From Candidatus Tepidifontimicrobium thermophilum (GTDB lineage Bacteria > Sysuimicrobiota > Sysuimicrobiia > Sysuimicrobiales > Sysuimicrobiaceae), in the NCBI GenBank assembly GCA_031296405.1, contig JAVKKH010000009.1, positions 26,109 to 90,108 on the forward strand: DNA of 64,000 nucleotides, given 5' to 3'. The translations under genes and the position numbers were made by a program. The notes beneath the pieces are model-generated. The model was not told the DNA's origin. It made no database searches and was given only the letters and a program-made list of their open reading frames with translations. Within the stretch, counting starts at the first letter, position 1. Every line of letters starts with the position of its first letter. Of this stretch, positions 43,011-50,740 are shown piece after piece.

Positions 43011-43994
43011 TCAGAACTGCCCCAAGAAGCGCACGTCGTTCTCCCAGAACAGCCGGATGTCGTCGATGCCGTACCGGACCATGGCGGGCCGGTCCACCCC
43101 GCACCCGAAGGCGAAGGCGGTGTACCGCTCGGGGTCGATCCCCGCCATCTCCAGCACCCGGGGATGGAACATCCCGCAGCCTCCGATCTCCAGCCACCGT
43201 CCCCGGAAGGACACGGCGATCTCCGCGCTGGGTTCCGTGAAGGGGAAGTAGGAGGGCTGGAAGCGCACGCGGGTCTCAGGCCCCCACAGCTGCCGGGCGA
43301 ACTCCGCCAGCACCCCCTTCAGGTCCGAGAACCGGATCCCCTCCCCTACCATGAAGCCGTCCACCTGGTGGAACACGGGCATGTGGGTGCTGTCCACTAC
43401 ATCGCGCCGGTAGCAGCGGCCCACGGTCACCACCCGGATGGGTGGAGTCCGGCGGGGCATCACCCTCACGTCCACCGCGGTGCACTGGGTCCGCAGCAGG
43501 TGCTCGTCGTCCAGGTAGAAGGAGTCCTGAGCGTCCCGGGCGGGGTGGTCGTCGGGGATGTTCAGGCGCCGGAAGTTGAACTCCTCGGTCTCCAGCTCCG
43601 GACCCTCCACCACCTCGAAGCCCATGGACCGGAAGATGTCCCGGATCTCCTCCATCATCCGGCCCAGGACGTGCTCCCGCCCCACCAGGGGCCGTCGGCC
43701 CGGCAGGGTCACGTCCACCGCCTCCGCCCGAAGCCGGCTGTCCTGCTCGCGGGCCCGCAGCTGCTCCGCGCGCTCCTGCAGGCGCTGCTCGAGCCACTCC
43801 TTCAGCTCGTTGAGGGCGGCGCCGGCGGCCACCCGTTCCTGTTGCGGCAGCTGCGGCAGGGAGCGGAGGAGCTGGGTCAGCTCCCCCTTCCGGCCCAGGT
43901 ACCTCCGCCGGAGGGCCTCCACTTCCTCGGTAGTGGACGCCGACTCCAGCTCCTGCGCTGCGCGCTGGCGCAGGGCGTTCACCCTTTCCTGCAT
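43011..43994 (-). CDS. pheS: Phenylalanyl-tRNA synthetase alpha subunit
   Basis: 327 residues. An N-terminal coiled coil (LRQRAAQELESASTTEEVEA) with YLGRKGELTQLLRSLPQL is followed by class II motifs: MMEEIRDIFRSMGFEVVEGP (motif 1), RVVTVGRCYRRDVVDSTHMP with FHQVDGFMVGEG (motif 2) and YTAFAFGCGVDRPAMVRYGI (motif 3). Length is typical. ATG 43994 with GGAGGGG just upstream is chosen; the frame stays open further upstream only because it passes through the T-box leader, which is not coding. Expression should respond to uncharged tRNA-Phe. Confidence 0.97.
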   Translation of the reverse strand: MQERVNALRQRAAQELESASTTEEVEALRRRYLGRKGELTQLLRSLPQLPQQERVAAGAALNELKEWLEQRLQERAEQLRAREQDSRLRAEAVDVTLPGRRPLVGREHVLGRMMEEIRDIFRSMGFEVVEGPELETEEFNFRRLNIPDDHPARDAQDSFYLDDEHLLRTQCTAVDVRVMPRRTPPIRVVTVGRCYRRDVVDSTHMPVFHQVDGFMVGEGIRFSDLKGVLAEFARQLWGPETRVRFQPSYFPFTEPSAEIAVSFRGRWLEIGGCGMFHPRVLEMAGIDPERYTAFAFGCGVDRPAMVRYGIDDIRLFWENDVRFLGQF

Positions 43995-44013
43995 GACTGC
44001 CCCTCCACACGCG

Positions 44014-44245
44014 GGCGCGCCTCCGCCACAAGGGGCGGAGGCGCGCCTCCGCGGTACCACCTTGCTTCCGGGAACCCACGGCTCCCGGCCCTCCAACCGC
44101 TGTCCCGGGCGGACCCGGCGGGCATTACCCGCGGCCGCACCCCCGGCCGCGCTCCTCCCGCGGCTCCGGAGCGAACGCCTGCGACTCCCGGCAGCCGGGG
44201 ACTCCCACCGGCTCCCCTCGCTGCGGGCCCCGGAGCCGCCGCGCT
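44014..44245 (-). promoter_or_regulatory. T-box riboswitch (tRNA-Phe) controlling pheST
   Basis: The - strand holds the T-box core AAGGTGGTACCGC (44063-44051). CAAGG and CCTTG flank a GCGGAGGC/GCCTCCGC hairpin and leave a 7-nt bulge TGGTACC, exactly the antiterminator shape; TGGT would pair with the ACCA end of tRNA-Phe. The competing stem is 14 bp (44014-44027 with 44034-44047, loop 44028-44033). Stem I is closed by 44231-44238 with 44161-44168, and its specifier loop shows TTC (44175-44173), a Phe codon. T-box leaders are known to read uncharged tRNA. The terminator-side stem has no T-run after it, so control may be by stem strength alone or by effects on translation. Confidence 0.88.
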
Positions 44246-44258
44246 CTCCGTCCTCGCC

Positions 44259-44378
44259 TCAGTTCCAGATGAACCGGACGTACGCGTGGGCCCGGCGCAG
44301 CCTGCGGTACACCACGTACGCCCACGTGGCGCCGGTCCTCTGGAACACGTTCCAGAAGAACTCCGACGTCCAGAACAT
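44259..44378 (-). CDS. YqzL-like 39-residue protein
   Basis: A 39-residue frame from ATG 44378 reads MFWTSEFFWNVFQRTGATWA then YVVYRRLRRAHAYVRFIWN. The pattern F/W-x-V/L-F-x-x-TG-x-x-x-x-Y-x-x-Y resembles the YqzL family of tiny proteins (WKVF..TG....YLL) known from Firmicutes, of unknown function. It lies 50 nt after the rRNA methyltransferase and just before the T-box leader, on the same strand. Only a weak GGGGA ribosome site is visible. It is too short for most gene callers; conservation elsewhere would settle it. Confidence 0.6.
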   Translation of the reverse strand: MFWTSEFFWNVFQRTGATWAYVVYRRLRRAHAYVRFIWN

Positions 44379-44428
44379 CGCGTCCCCGCCGAAGGCGGCG
44401 CTTTGGCCGCAGTATACCAACCGGCCCG

Positions 44429-45223
44429 CTAGCCCGTCCACGCGCGCCGGGCCTCGTAGAGCAGCACAGCGGCTGCCGCGGTGACGTTCAGGGACTCCAC
44501 CCCGGCCGCGAGGGGCACGCGGACGGTGCGGGCCCCCGGCCACTTGTGCCGCGCGCCCGAGGCCTCGCTGCCGAACACCAGCGCCACCGGTGGGGCGTAG
44601 TCCGCGCGCCGGTAGTCCACCTCGCCCCGCGGGTCCGCCACCCACACCCGCCCCACCTGCAGGATCTCCTCCGGTGTGGCGGACGCCAAAGGCAGGGCCA
44701 GACAGGAGCCTGCGCTGCCCCGCAAAGCGCGCGGGTGAAAGGGGTCGGTGGTGTTGGGCAGGACCACCACCGCGTCGAACCCGGCGGCGTGGGCGGTGCG
44801 GACCAGCGCACCCAGGTTGCCTGGGTCCTGAAGGCCGTCCGCCACCACGAGCCACCGCCAGCGCAACCGCGACAGGGGTACCACCCCCGGAAGCCGCACC
44901 ACCGCGGCCGCCGGCTGCGGGGTCTTCACGTCGGAGACCGCCTCCACCACCCTCCGGGACACCCACCGCACGGGAACGCGCAGCTCCTCCGCCTGCTGCA
45001 CCAGCCGCTCCACCTCCGGACCGGCCTCGGGGACCACCAGCAGCTCCTCCACCCGCCCCAGGCGCAGCGAGGTCTCCACCAGCCGCAGGCCGGTGACCAC
45101 CGCGCGGCCCGTCCTGGCCCGCTCCCGGCGGTCCAGCAGCGTGCGGAGGGCGCGGACGTGCGGGTTTCGGGGGCTCGACCAGTCTAGCCGGGGCTGCGGC
45201 GAGGGCTCACGTTCCCCGTCCAG
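44429..45223 (-). CDS. TrmH/SpoU-family RNA 2'-O-methyltransferase, CTG start
   Basis: 264 residues if started at CTG 45223. The N-terminal substrate-binding part is SPRNPHVRALRTLLDRRERA, GRAVVTGLRLVETSLRLG. The SPOUT domain has VVADGLQDPGNLGALVRTAH, AVVVLPNTTDPFHPRALRGS, PVALVFGSEASG and TVRVPLAAGVESLNVTAAAA, which carry the knot motifs 1-3. GTG 45100 would cut off the conserved N terminus; CTG 45223 has GGGAGG six nucleotides upstream and restores normal length. It methylates rRNA or tRNA; the target nucleotide is not clear. It lies between rplT and pheST, as in many Gram-positive-type genomes. Confidence 0.85.
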   Translation of the reverse strand: MDGEREPSPQPRLDWSSPRNPHVRALRTLLDRRERARTGRAVVTGLRLVETSLRLGRVEELLVVPEAGPEVERLVQQAEELRVPVRWVSRRVVEAVSDVKTPQPAAAVVRLPGVVPLSRLRWRWLVVADGLQDPGNLGALVRTAHAAGFDAVVVLPNTTDPFHPRALRGSAGSCLALPLASATPEEILQVGRVWVADPRGEVDYRRADYAPPVALVFGSEASGARHKWPGARTVRVPLAAGVESLNVTAAAAVLLYEARRAWTG

Positions 45224-45251
45224 GGCGGTCCTCCCGCTGCGGTGGAAGGTT

Positions 45252-45605
45252 TCAGGGCCGGCCCGTCACCCGCCGGACGATCTCCGCGAAGGCCTCCCGG
45301 TCCCGCACGGCCAGGTCCGCCAGGATCTTGCGGTTGATGGCGACCCCGTTGGCCCGCAGGGCGTGGATCAGCCGGCTGTACGAAAGCCCGTGCTGGCGGG
45401 CCGCGGCGTTGATGCGGGCGATCCACAGGCGCCGGAAGTCCCGCTTGCGCTGGCGGCGGTGGCGGTACGCGGCCGCCAGGGCGCGGATCACGTACTGGTT
45501 GGCCAGCTTGAACCACCGGCTCTTCTTCCCCCAGAAGCCCTTCGCGAGCTTGAGGACCTTCTTGTGACGGGCGCGGACGGTTTTGCCGCGCTTGACCCTT
45601 GCCAT
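45252..45605 (-). CDS. rplT: 50S ribosomal protein L20
   Basis: 117 residues. [39 protein letters not shown] and [20 protein letters not shown] are the canonical N-terminal extension and globular start of bL20; the C terminus has [20 protein letters not shown]. It binds 23S rRNA early in assembly and in other bacteria represses its own infC-rpmI-rplT operon by binding the mRNA leader. ATG 45605, 17 nt after rpmI. Confidence 0.98.
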   Translation of the reverse strand: MARVKRGKTVRARHKKVLKLAKGFWGKKSRWFKLANQYVIRALAAAYRHRRQRKRDFRRLWIARINAAARQHGLSYSRLIHALRANGVAINRKILADLAVRDREAFAEIVRRVTGRP

Positions 45606-45622
45606 AGTGCAACCTCCAGCCC

Positions 45623-45820
45623 TCAGTCGTACGGCAACAGGCGGCGCACCCGGTCGGTGTCCACCGGGGAGACCGGCACCTGCCGGCCCAGGTCCCGCCG
45701 CCGACGCGGGCTCTTCTTCTGCTTCAGGTGACCGCCGCCCTGACGGCCCCGCAGGAGCTTACCGGTCCCGGTGATCCGGATGCGCTTGCGCGTCCCCTGG
45801 TGCGTCTTGGCTTTCGGCAT
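45623..45820 (-). CDS. rpmI: 50S ribosomal protein L35
   Basis: 65 residues, bL35: [20 protein letters not shown] at the start and [20 protein letters not shown], with the end RVRRLLPYD. The basic, short sequence and position between infC and rplT are standard. ATG 45820, 21 nt after infC. Confidence 0.97.
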   Translation of the reverse strand: MPKAKTHQGTRKRIRITGTGKLLRGRQGGGHLKQKKSPRRRRDLGRQVPVSPVDTDRVRRLLPYD

Positions 45821-45841
45821 CGGTGGCTCCCTCCTTACGCC

Positions 45842-46354
45842 CTACCGGCGGGCAGGGCTCAAGACCATGACCATGTTCCGGCCCTCCATGGCGGGGGGCC
45901 GCTCCACGTGCGCGATCTCCGACACGTACTCCGCGAGCCGGTCCAGGATCTGACGCCCCAGCTCCGGGTGAACCATCTCCCGGCCCCGGAACCACATCTC
46001 CACCTTCACCTTGTGCCCCTCCTGCAGGAAGGAGTAGATGAGCTTCGCCTTGGTCTGGAAGTCGTGGTCGCCGATCTTGGGGGTCATGCGCATCCGCTTC
46101 ACCTCGGAGGCCCGCTGCTTGCGGTGGGCCTCCCGGTCCCGCTTGCTCTGCTCGTACTTGTACCGCCCGTAGTCCATGATCTTCGCCACGGGCGGCGAAG
46201 CGGTCGGTGCCACCTCCACCAGATCCAGCCCCATCTCCCGGGCCCGCCTCAGGGCTTCCTGGACGGGCACGATCCCCAGCTGCTCCCCGTTCGGTCCGAT
46301 CAACCGCACCTCGCGGATGCGGATGCGCTCGTTCACCCTCGGCTCGCGCTCTAT
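45842..46354 (-). CDS. infC: Translation initiation factor IF-3, apparent ATA start
   Basis: 170 residues. EPRVNERIRIREVRLIGPNG, EQLGIVPVQEALRRAREMGL and DLVEVAPTASPPVAKIMDYG form the N domain, YKYEQSKRDREAHRKQRASE the linker, and VKRMRMTPKIGDHDFQTKAK the C domain. No ATG, GTG or TTG lies in the right place; the codon before EREPRVNER is ATA (46354-46352), with GAGGGAGGGG five nucleotides upstream. Many infC genes begin at AUU, AUC or AUA, and IF-3 itself discriminates against such codons, giving autoregulation. Frames further upstream read through the leader and are not homologous. First gene of the rpmI-rplT operon. Confidence 0.93.
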   Translation of the reverse strand: MEREPRVNERIRIREVRLIGPNGEQLGIVPVQEALRRAREMGLDLVEVAPTASPPVAKIMDYGRYKYEQSKRDREAHRKQRASEVKRMRMTPKIGDHDFQTKAKLIYSFLQEGHKVKVEMWFRGREMVHPELGRQILDRLAEYVSEIAHVERPPAMEGRNMVMVLSPARR

Positions 46355-46385
46355 GCTATCCCCTCCCTCGTGCCCCCGGGCACCA

Positions 46386-46423
46386 GGAAAATGAAAGCGG
46401 GCGCAGAAAGCCTCCACGCCCGC
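46386..46423 (-). terminator. Attenuator-like hairpin in the infC leader
   Basis: On the - strand GCGGGCG (46423-46417) and CGCCCGC (46403-46397) form a 7-bp GC stem with a 13-nt loop, followed by TTTCATTTTC (46396-46387), a rare T-rich run in this GC-rich DNA. It sits about 30-70 nt before the infC start. Infer a transcription attenuator of the infC-rpmI-rplT operon; in Bacillus L20 controls such a leader terminator. The remaining 46355-46515 gap also has a 7-bp repeat AGAAGCG/CGCTTCT at 46467-46483; no clear promoters were recognised for either strand. Confidence 0.55.
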
Positions 46424-46515
46424 ACCTGTCGACCGGTCGGACCCGGCTGGCCGAGGCCGCCGGGTGAGAAGCGTGGCGCTTCTGCTTCGGCGGTGTCACC
46501 ATAGCACGGTGGGGG

Positions 46516-47289
46516 ATGGCCGTCAACGCGACCCTGGAGAAGCTAGGACAGGCGACCCTGCGGCGCCTGGAGGAGGTGGGGGCGGCCGCGCGCTTCGTGG
46601 CGCGGGTGGCTGCAGGCCTCGTGCGCCTGCGGTGGGAAGGCGGCCAGACGGTCCTGCAGATGGCCCGGGCGGGTGTGGACTCGGTGCCTCTCGTTTTGCT
46701 GACCGGCCTGTTCTCGGGCATGGTGCTGGCGTATCAGACCGCCAGCCAGCTCCTGCGTCTGGGGGGCGAGGGTTTCGTGGGCGGGCTGATCGCCGTGTCC
46801 ATGGCGCGCGAGGCGGCCCCGGTGTTCGCCGCGGTCACCGTGGCAGGCCGGGTGGGCGCGGGGTTCGCCGCGGAGCTGGGGACCATGGTGGTCACCGAGC
46901 AGGTGGACGCCCTCACGGTGATGGGCACCGACCCCCTGGAGTACCTGGTGGTTCCCCGTGCTGTGGCGCTGGTAGTCATGCTGCCGGTGCTGGTCGTCCT
47001 GGCCAATGCGGTGGGCTCCCTGGGCGGCTATGCGGTGAGTGTTGTGGTGGGGGTTCCGGGCTCGGTGTACCTCGAGTCCGTCCGGCAGTTCCTGGACCTG
47101 CACGACGTGGTGGGCGGGCTGGTGAAGTCCGCGGTGTTCGGGCTCGTGATCGCGCTGGTAGCCTGCCACAAGGGGCTGCGGGCCTCCGGCGGGGCCGCGG
47201 GCGTGGGTCAGGCGACCACCGGGGCGGTGGTGGCGGCCATCGCGTGGGTGTTGGCGGCCAACTACTTCCTGGACGTGCTGCTGTTCTGA
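46516..47289 (+). CDS. mlaE: MlaE-type phospholipid/ABC transporter permease
   Basis: 257 residues, MlaE/YrbE family. Five or so transmembrane segments surround the family signatures LLTGLFSGMVLAYQTASQLL, MAREAAPVFAAVTVAGRVGA, GFAAELGTMVVTEQVDALTV, MGTDPLEYLVVPRAVALVVM and the end VVAAIAWVLAANYFLDVLLF. It forms the inner-membrane part of a lipid transport ABC system that connects to an outer membrane. ATG 46516 follows GGTGGGGG. It starts the + strand operon mlaE-mlaF-mlaD; the downstream gene overlaps as TGATG. Confidence 0.93.
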   Translation: MAVNATLEKLGQATLRRLEEVGAAARFVARVAAGLVRLRWEGGQTVLQMARAGVDSVPLVLLTGLFSGMVLAYQTASQLLRLGGEGFVGGLIAVSMAREAAPVFAAVTVAGRVGAGFAAELGTMVVTEQVDALTVMGTDPLEYLVVPRAVALVVMLPVLVVLANAVGSLGGYAVSVVVGVPGSVYLESVRQFLDLHDVVGGLVKSAVFGLVIALVACHKGLRASGGAAGVGQATTGAVVAAIAWVLAANYFLDVLLF

Positions 47290-48065
47290 TGGAGCTGTCG
47301 GGCCGCGTGGAGGTGGTGGACCTGCACAAGGCGCTCGGCGGCCAGCCCGTCCTGCGGGGCGTCTCCCTGCGGGTGCAGCCGGGCGAGGCCGTGGCCATCC
47401 TGGGGCCCAGCGGGTGCGGCAAGACGGTCCTGCTGCGCCACCTGGTGGGGTTGCTGGTCCCGGACCGGGGCGAGGTCCGGCTGGACGGGGAAGCGCTCCA
47501 CCGGCTGCCGCCCCACCGGCTGCGGGAGGTGCGCTCTCAGGTGGGCGTGGTGTTCCAGGGTGCAGCGCTGTTCGACTCCCTCACGGTGGGGGAGAACGTG
47601 GCCTTCCCCCTGCGGCGCCACCGGCGGCTGTCGGAATCGCGCCTCCAGGAGATCGTGGCGGAGAAGCTGAACCTGGTGGGCATGGGGGGCACGGAGCACA
47701 GGATGCCCGCGGAGCTCAGCGGCGGGATGCGCAAGCGGGTGGGGATCGCCCGGGCGCTGGCGCTGGATCCCAAGATCGTGCTGTACGACGAGCCCACCGC
47801 GGGCCTGGACCCCGTGACCGCCCGCGCGGTGGATCGGCTGATGATGGAGGTACGGGCCAGGACCCGAACTACCACCGTGCTGGTGACCCACGACCTGCTG
47901 ACCGCCTTCGCGGTGGCGGACCGCGTGGCGGTCATGGAAGCGGGCCGCTTCGTGGTGACGGGAACCCGGGAGGAGGTCCGCGCGAGCCCTCACCCCCTCG
48001 TGCAGGCGTTCCTGCGCAGCTCGGCACTCGGGGGCATTGTGGAGGAGGCGATCCGTGAAGCCTGA
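47289..48065 (+). CDS. mlaF: MlaF-type ABC transporter ATPase
   Basis: 258 residues. Walker A GPSGCGKTVLL (~46), Q-loop VGVVFQGAALFDSLTV, signature ELSGGMRKRVGIARALALDP (MlaF-like SGGM), Walker B ILYDEPTAGLDP read as KIVLYDEPTAGLDPVTARAV, and the H-loop LVTHDLLTAF are all complete. The MlaF-specific pattern LSGGM rather than LSGGQ and the neighbours fix the subfamily. ATG overlaps the mlaE stop (TGATG). mlaD starts 11 nt before its end. Confidence 0.94.
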   Translation: MELSGRVEVVDLHKALGGQPVLRGVSLRVQPGEAVAILGPSGCGKTVLLRHLVGLLVPDRGEVRLDGEALHRLPPHRLREVRSQVGVVFQGAALFDSLTVGENVAFPLRRHRRLSESRLQEIVAEKLNLVGMGGTEHRMPAELSGGMRKRVGIARALALDPKIVLYDEPTAGLDPVTARAVDRLMMEVRARTRTTTVLVTHDLLTAFAVADRVAVMEAGRFVVTGTREEVRASPHPLVQAFLRSSALGGIVEEAIREA

Positions 48066-49458
48066 GGCGCGGGTGGGCCTGGTCGTCCTGATCGCCGCGG
48101 TGCTGTTCGCCATCCTCGTGGTCTTCCTCGGTCAGGGGCTCGTCCGGCCCCGCGGGTACGAGCTGCGGGTGGTGTTCCCGGACGCGGAGGGCTTGAGTCC
48201 GGGCAGCGCGGTGCACCTGGCGGGCGTGCAGGTCGGGACCGTGGAGTCATTGCGCCTCACGGACGACCACCGCGCGGAGGTGCGGGTACGGATCCGGCCT
48301 GAAGTGCGGGTGCCCCGGGGATCCACGTTCCGCGTGGCCAGCAGCACGCTGCTCGGGAACCGGTTCCTGGCGGTGGTACCGGGGCCGGGGCCGGACGCGC
48401 TGACTCCCGGAGAAGTGGTGGAGGGGCAGCCGCCTTACTCCGTGGACGTGGTGTTCCGGCGGGTGGACGAGCTGGCCGGTGACCTCCGGCAGGCGGTGGC
48501 GGACGTGCGGCGTACGGTGCAGGCCGCCCAGCGGCTGGTGGACAACCTGGACGCCACCGTGACGGCGGTGCGTGAGGTGGTGACGGACCCGCGGCTGGCG
48601 GGCAGCCTGGTGCGCGCCGCAGGGCACGTGGAGGCAGCCGCAGCGCAGGTGGACCGCGTGGTCACGGACGCGGGCGAGGACGTGCGGATCACGGCCCGGC
48701 GGCTCCGCGAGCTCGCGGAGCACCTGCGGGACACCGCGCGGGAGGTCCGGCGTTTCGTGGAGGACACCGCGGCGGAGGGGGAGCTGAGCGCCAGGATCCA
48801 GCGCACCGCGGCGTCCGTGGAGAGCCTGGCGCGCCGTCTGGACGAGATGGCCCGTACCCTGCAGGAGGGCCTCGTGCGGGAGGACCAGATGCGGGAGGTG
48901 CGGGGACTGGTGCAGGACGCCCGCCGCGCGGTCCGGCAGGCGGAGGACGCGGCGCGGGAAGTCGGCACCGCGGCCCGCCGGGTGGGCGAGGTGGCAGAGC
49001 GGGCTGCCCCCGCGTTGGAACGCATCGGCGGCGTGCTGCGGGGCCCCGAGGGCATTCCCCTCCTGCCGAACCTGCAGCTGACTTACGAGCTGGGCTACGA
49101 CACCCGCATCCGTTTCCGGCATGACCTCGACCTGTGGGTGGCCCTGGGCGAGCCGCGCTTCTACCGGCTCGGGCTGCACGACGTGGGCGGCGGGAACTGG
49201 CTCAACCTGCAGGTGGGCTTCCGGCTGTCCGACAACCTGAGCTGGCGAGTAGGTATCCTGCAGTCCCAGGTGGGTGTGGGGCTGGACTACCAGCCGGCGG
49301 CGCCGTGGCGGCTCTCCCTGGACCTGTACAACCTGAACCGACTGACCCTCGACGTGTCGGGGCACTACGCGTGGACCCCCCACTGGGCCGTGGGGGTGCA
49401 CGTGCGGGACGTCCTGCAGTCTCCCTCGTACGGGCTGGGCGTGCAGTACCGGTTCTAG
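48055..49458 (+). CDS. mlaD: MlaD-like MCE protein fused to a C-terminal beta-barrel-like domain
   Basis: 467 residues. An N-terminal membrane helix (VGLVVLIAAVLFAILVVFLG) anchors the protein; an MCE domain covers ~35-115 (YELRVVFPDAEGLSPGSAVH, LAGVQVGTVESLRL, RVASSTLLGNRFLAVVP). A long helical, Ala/Arg/Val-rich segment (~125-330) follows. From ~339 to the end the protein alternates polar and hydrophobic/aromatic residues (LQLTYELGYDTRIRF, NWLNLQVGFRLSDNLSWRVG, VGLDYQPAAPWRLSLDLYNL) and ends GVQYRF with the C-terminal Phe typical of outer-membrane barrels. It thus could span the envelope by itself. GTG 48055 has GGAGGAGG upstream. Fusions of this kind are known from diderm Firmicutes. Confidence 0.85.
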   Translation: MKPEARVGLVVLIAAVLFAILVVFLGQGLVRPRGYELRVVFPDAEGLSPGSAVHLAGVQVGTVESLRLTDDHRAEVRVRIRPEVRVPRGSTFRVASSTLLGNRFLAVVPGPGPDALTPGEVVEGQPPYSVDVVFRRVDELAGDLRQAVADVRRTVQAAQRLVDNLDATVTAVREVVTDPRLAGSLVRAAGHVEAAAAQVDRVVTDAGEDVRITARRLRELAEHLRDTAREVRRFVEDTAAEGELSARIQRTAASVESLARRLDEMARTLQEGLVREDQMREVRGLVQDARRAVRQAEDAAREVGTAARRVGEVAERAAPALERIGGVLRGPEGIPLLPNLQLTYELGYDTRIRFRHDLDLWVALGEPRFYRLGLHDVGGGNWLNLQVGFRLSDNLSWRVGILQSQVGVGLDYQPAAPWRLSLDLYNLNRLTLDVSGHYAWTPHWAVGVHVRDVLQSPSYGLGVQYRF

Positions 49459-49465
49459 AAAGGTG

Positions 49466-49500
49466 AAAAACGTCGGGGGTGCCGGCTCGCCGGCACCCCC
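49466..49500 (-). terminator. Intrinsic terminator of the H1-like peptide gene
   Basis: A perfect 12-bp stem GGGGGTGCCGGC (49475-49486) / GCCGGCACCCCC (49489-49500) with a 2-nt loop is followed on the - strand by GACGTTTTTC. This is a textbook intrinsic terminator for the - strand gene ending at 49524. It lies between that gene and the convergent mlaD end, and the stem may stop mlaD transcription too, though without a T-run on the + side. Confidence 0.85.
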
Positions 49501-49523
49501 GAGACCTCGAGTACCGCCCGCGT

Positions 49524-49613
49524 CTACCGCTTCTTGCGGGCGGCCTTCTTCGCCGTCTTCTTGGCGGAGGTCTTCTTGGCGGTGGCCTTCTTGGCCGCCT
49601 TCTTCGCCGCCAT
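49524..49613 (-). CDS. Histone-H1-like Lys/Ala-rich 29-residue protein
   Basis: ATG 49613 reads MAAKKAAKKATAKKTSAKKT then AKKAARKKR and stop. It consists of AAKK/TAKK/SAKK repeats, like the tails of bacterial H1-like proteins (Hc1/AlgP/HctB type). AAGGAGGT lies upstream at good distance, and a strong terminator follows, so it is a real transcription and translation unit. At 29 residues it could be a free DNA- or RNA-binding peptide compacting nucleic acid. It stands alone between mlaD (convergent) and the threonine aldolase. Too short for standard ORF filters. Function is inferred from composition only. Confidence 0.75.
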   Translation of the reverse strand: MAAKKAAKKATAKKTSAKKTAKKAARKKR

Positions 49614-49683
49614 GGCTCGGTACCTCCTTTCCTGTGGTTTGAGGTACCCTTACGCGCATTCGCCCCGAACTCCTGCTGGCCCC

Positions 49684-49699
49684 CGGAAAAATTTTTCCG
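49684..49699. repeat. 16-bp perfect AT-core palindrome
   Basis: CGGAAAAATTTTTCCG is a perfect palindrome in a GC-rich context, 12 bp after the threonine aldolase stop and 70 bp before the H1-like peptide gene. It could be a protein binding site, a promoter element or part of a terminator for the aldolase. No more can be said from sequence. Confidence 0.6.
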
Positions 49700-49710
49700 T
49701 CCCCCCGGCC

Positions 49711-50736
<1,026 letters not shown>

Positions 50737-50740
50737 GGCC

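Noticed and set aside
43995..44096. Longer pheS reading frame starting 34 residues upstream of ATG 43994
   Set aside because: The added residues are translated from the T-box antiterminator/terminator stem, carry no homology to PheS, and the ATG at 43994 has its own GGAGGGG.
46355..46417. Longer infC frame beginning at ATG 46417
   Set aside because: The extra residues read through the leader hairpin and are absent from IF-3; the ribosome site sits in front of ATA 46354.
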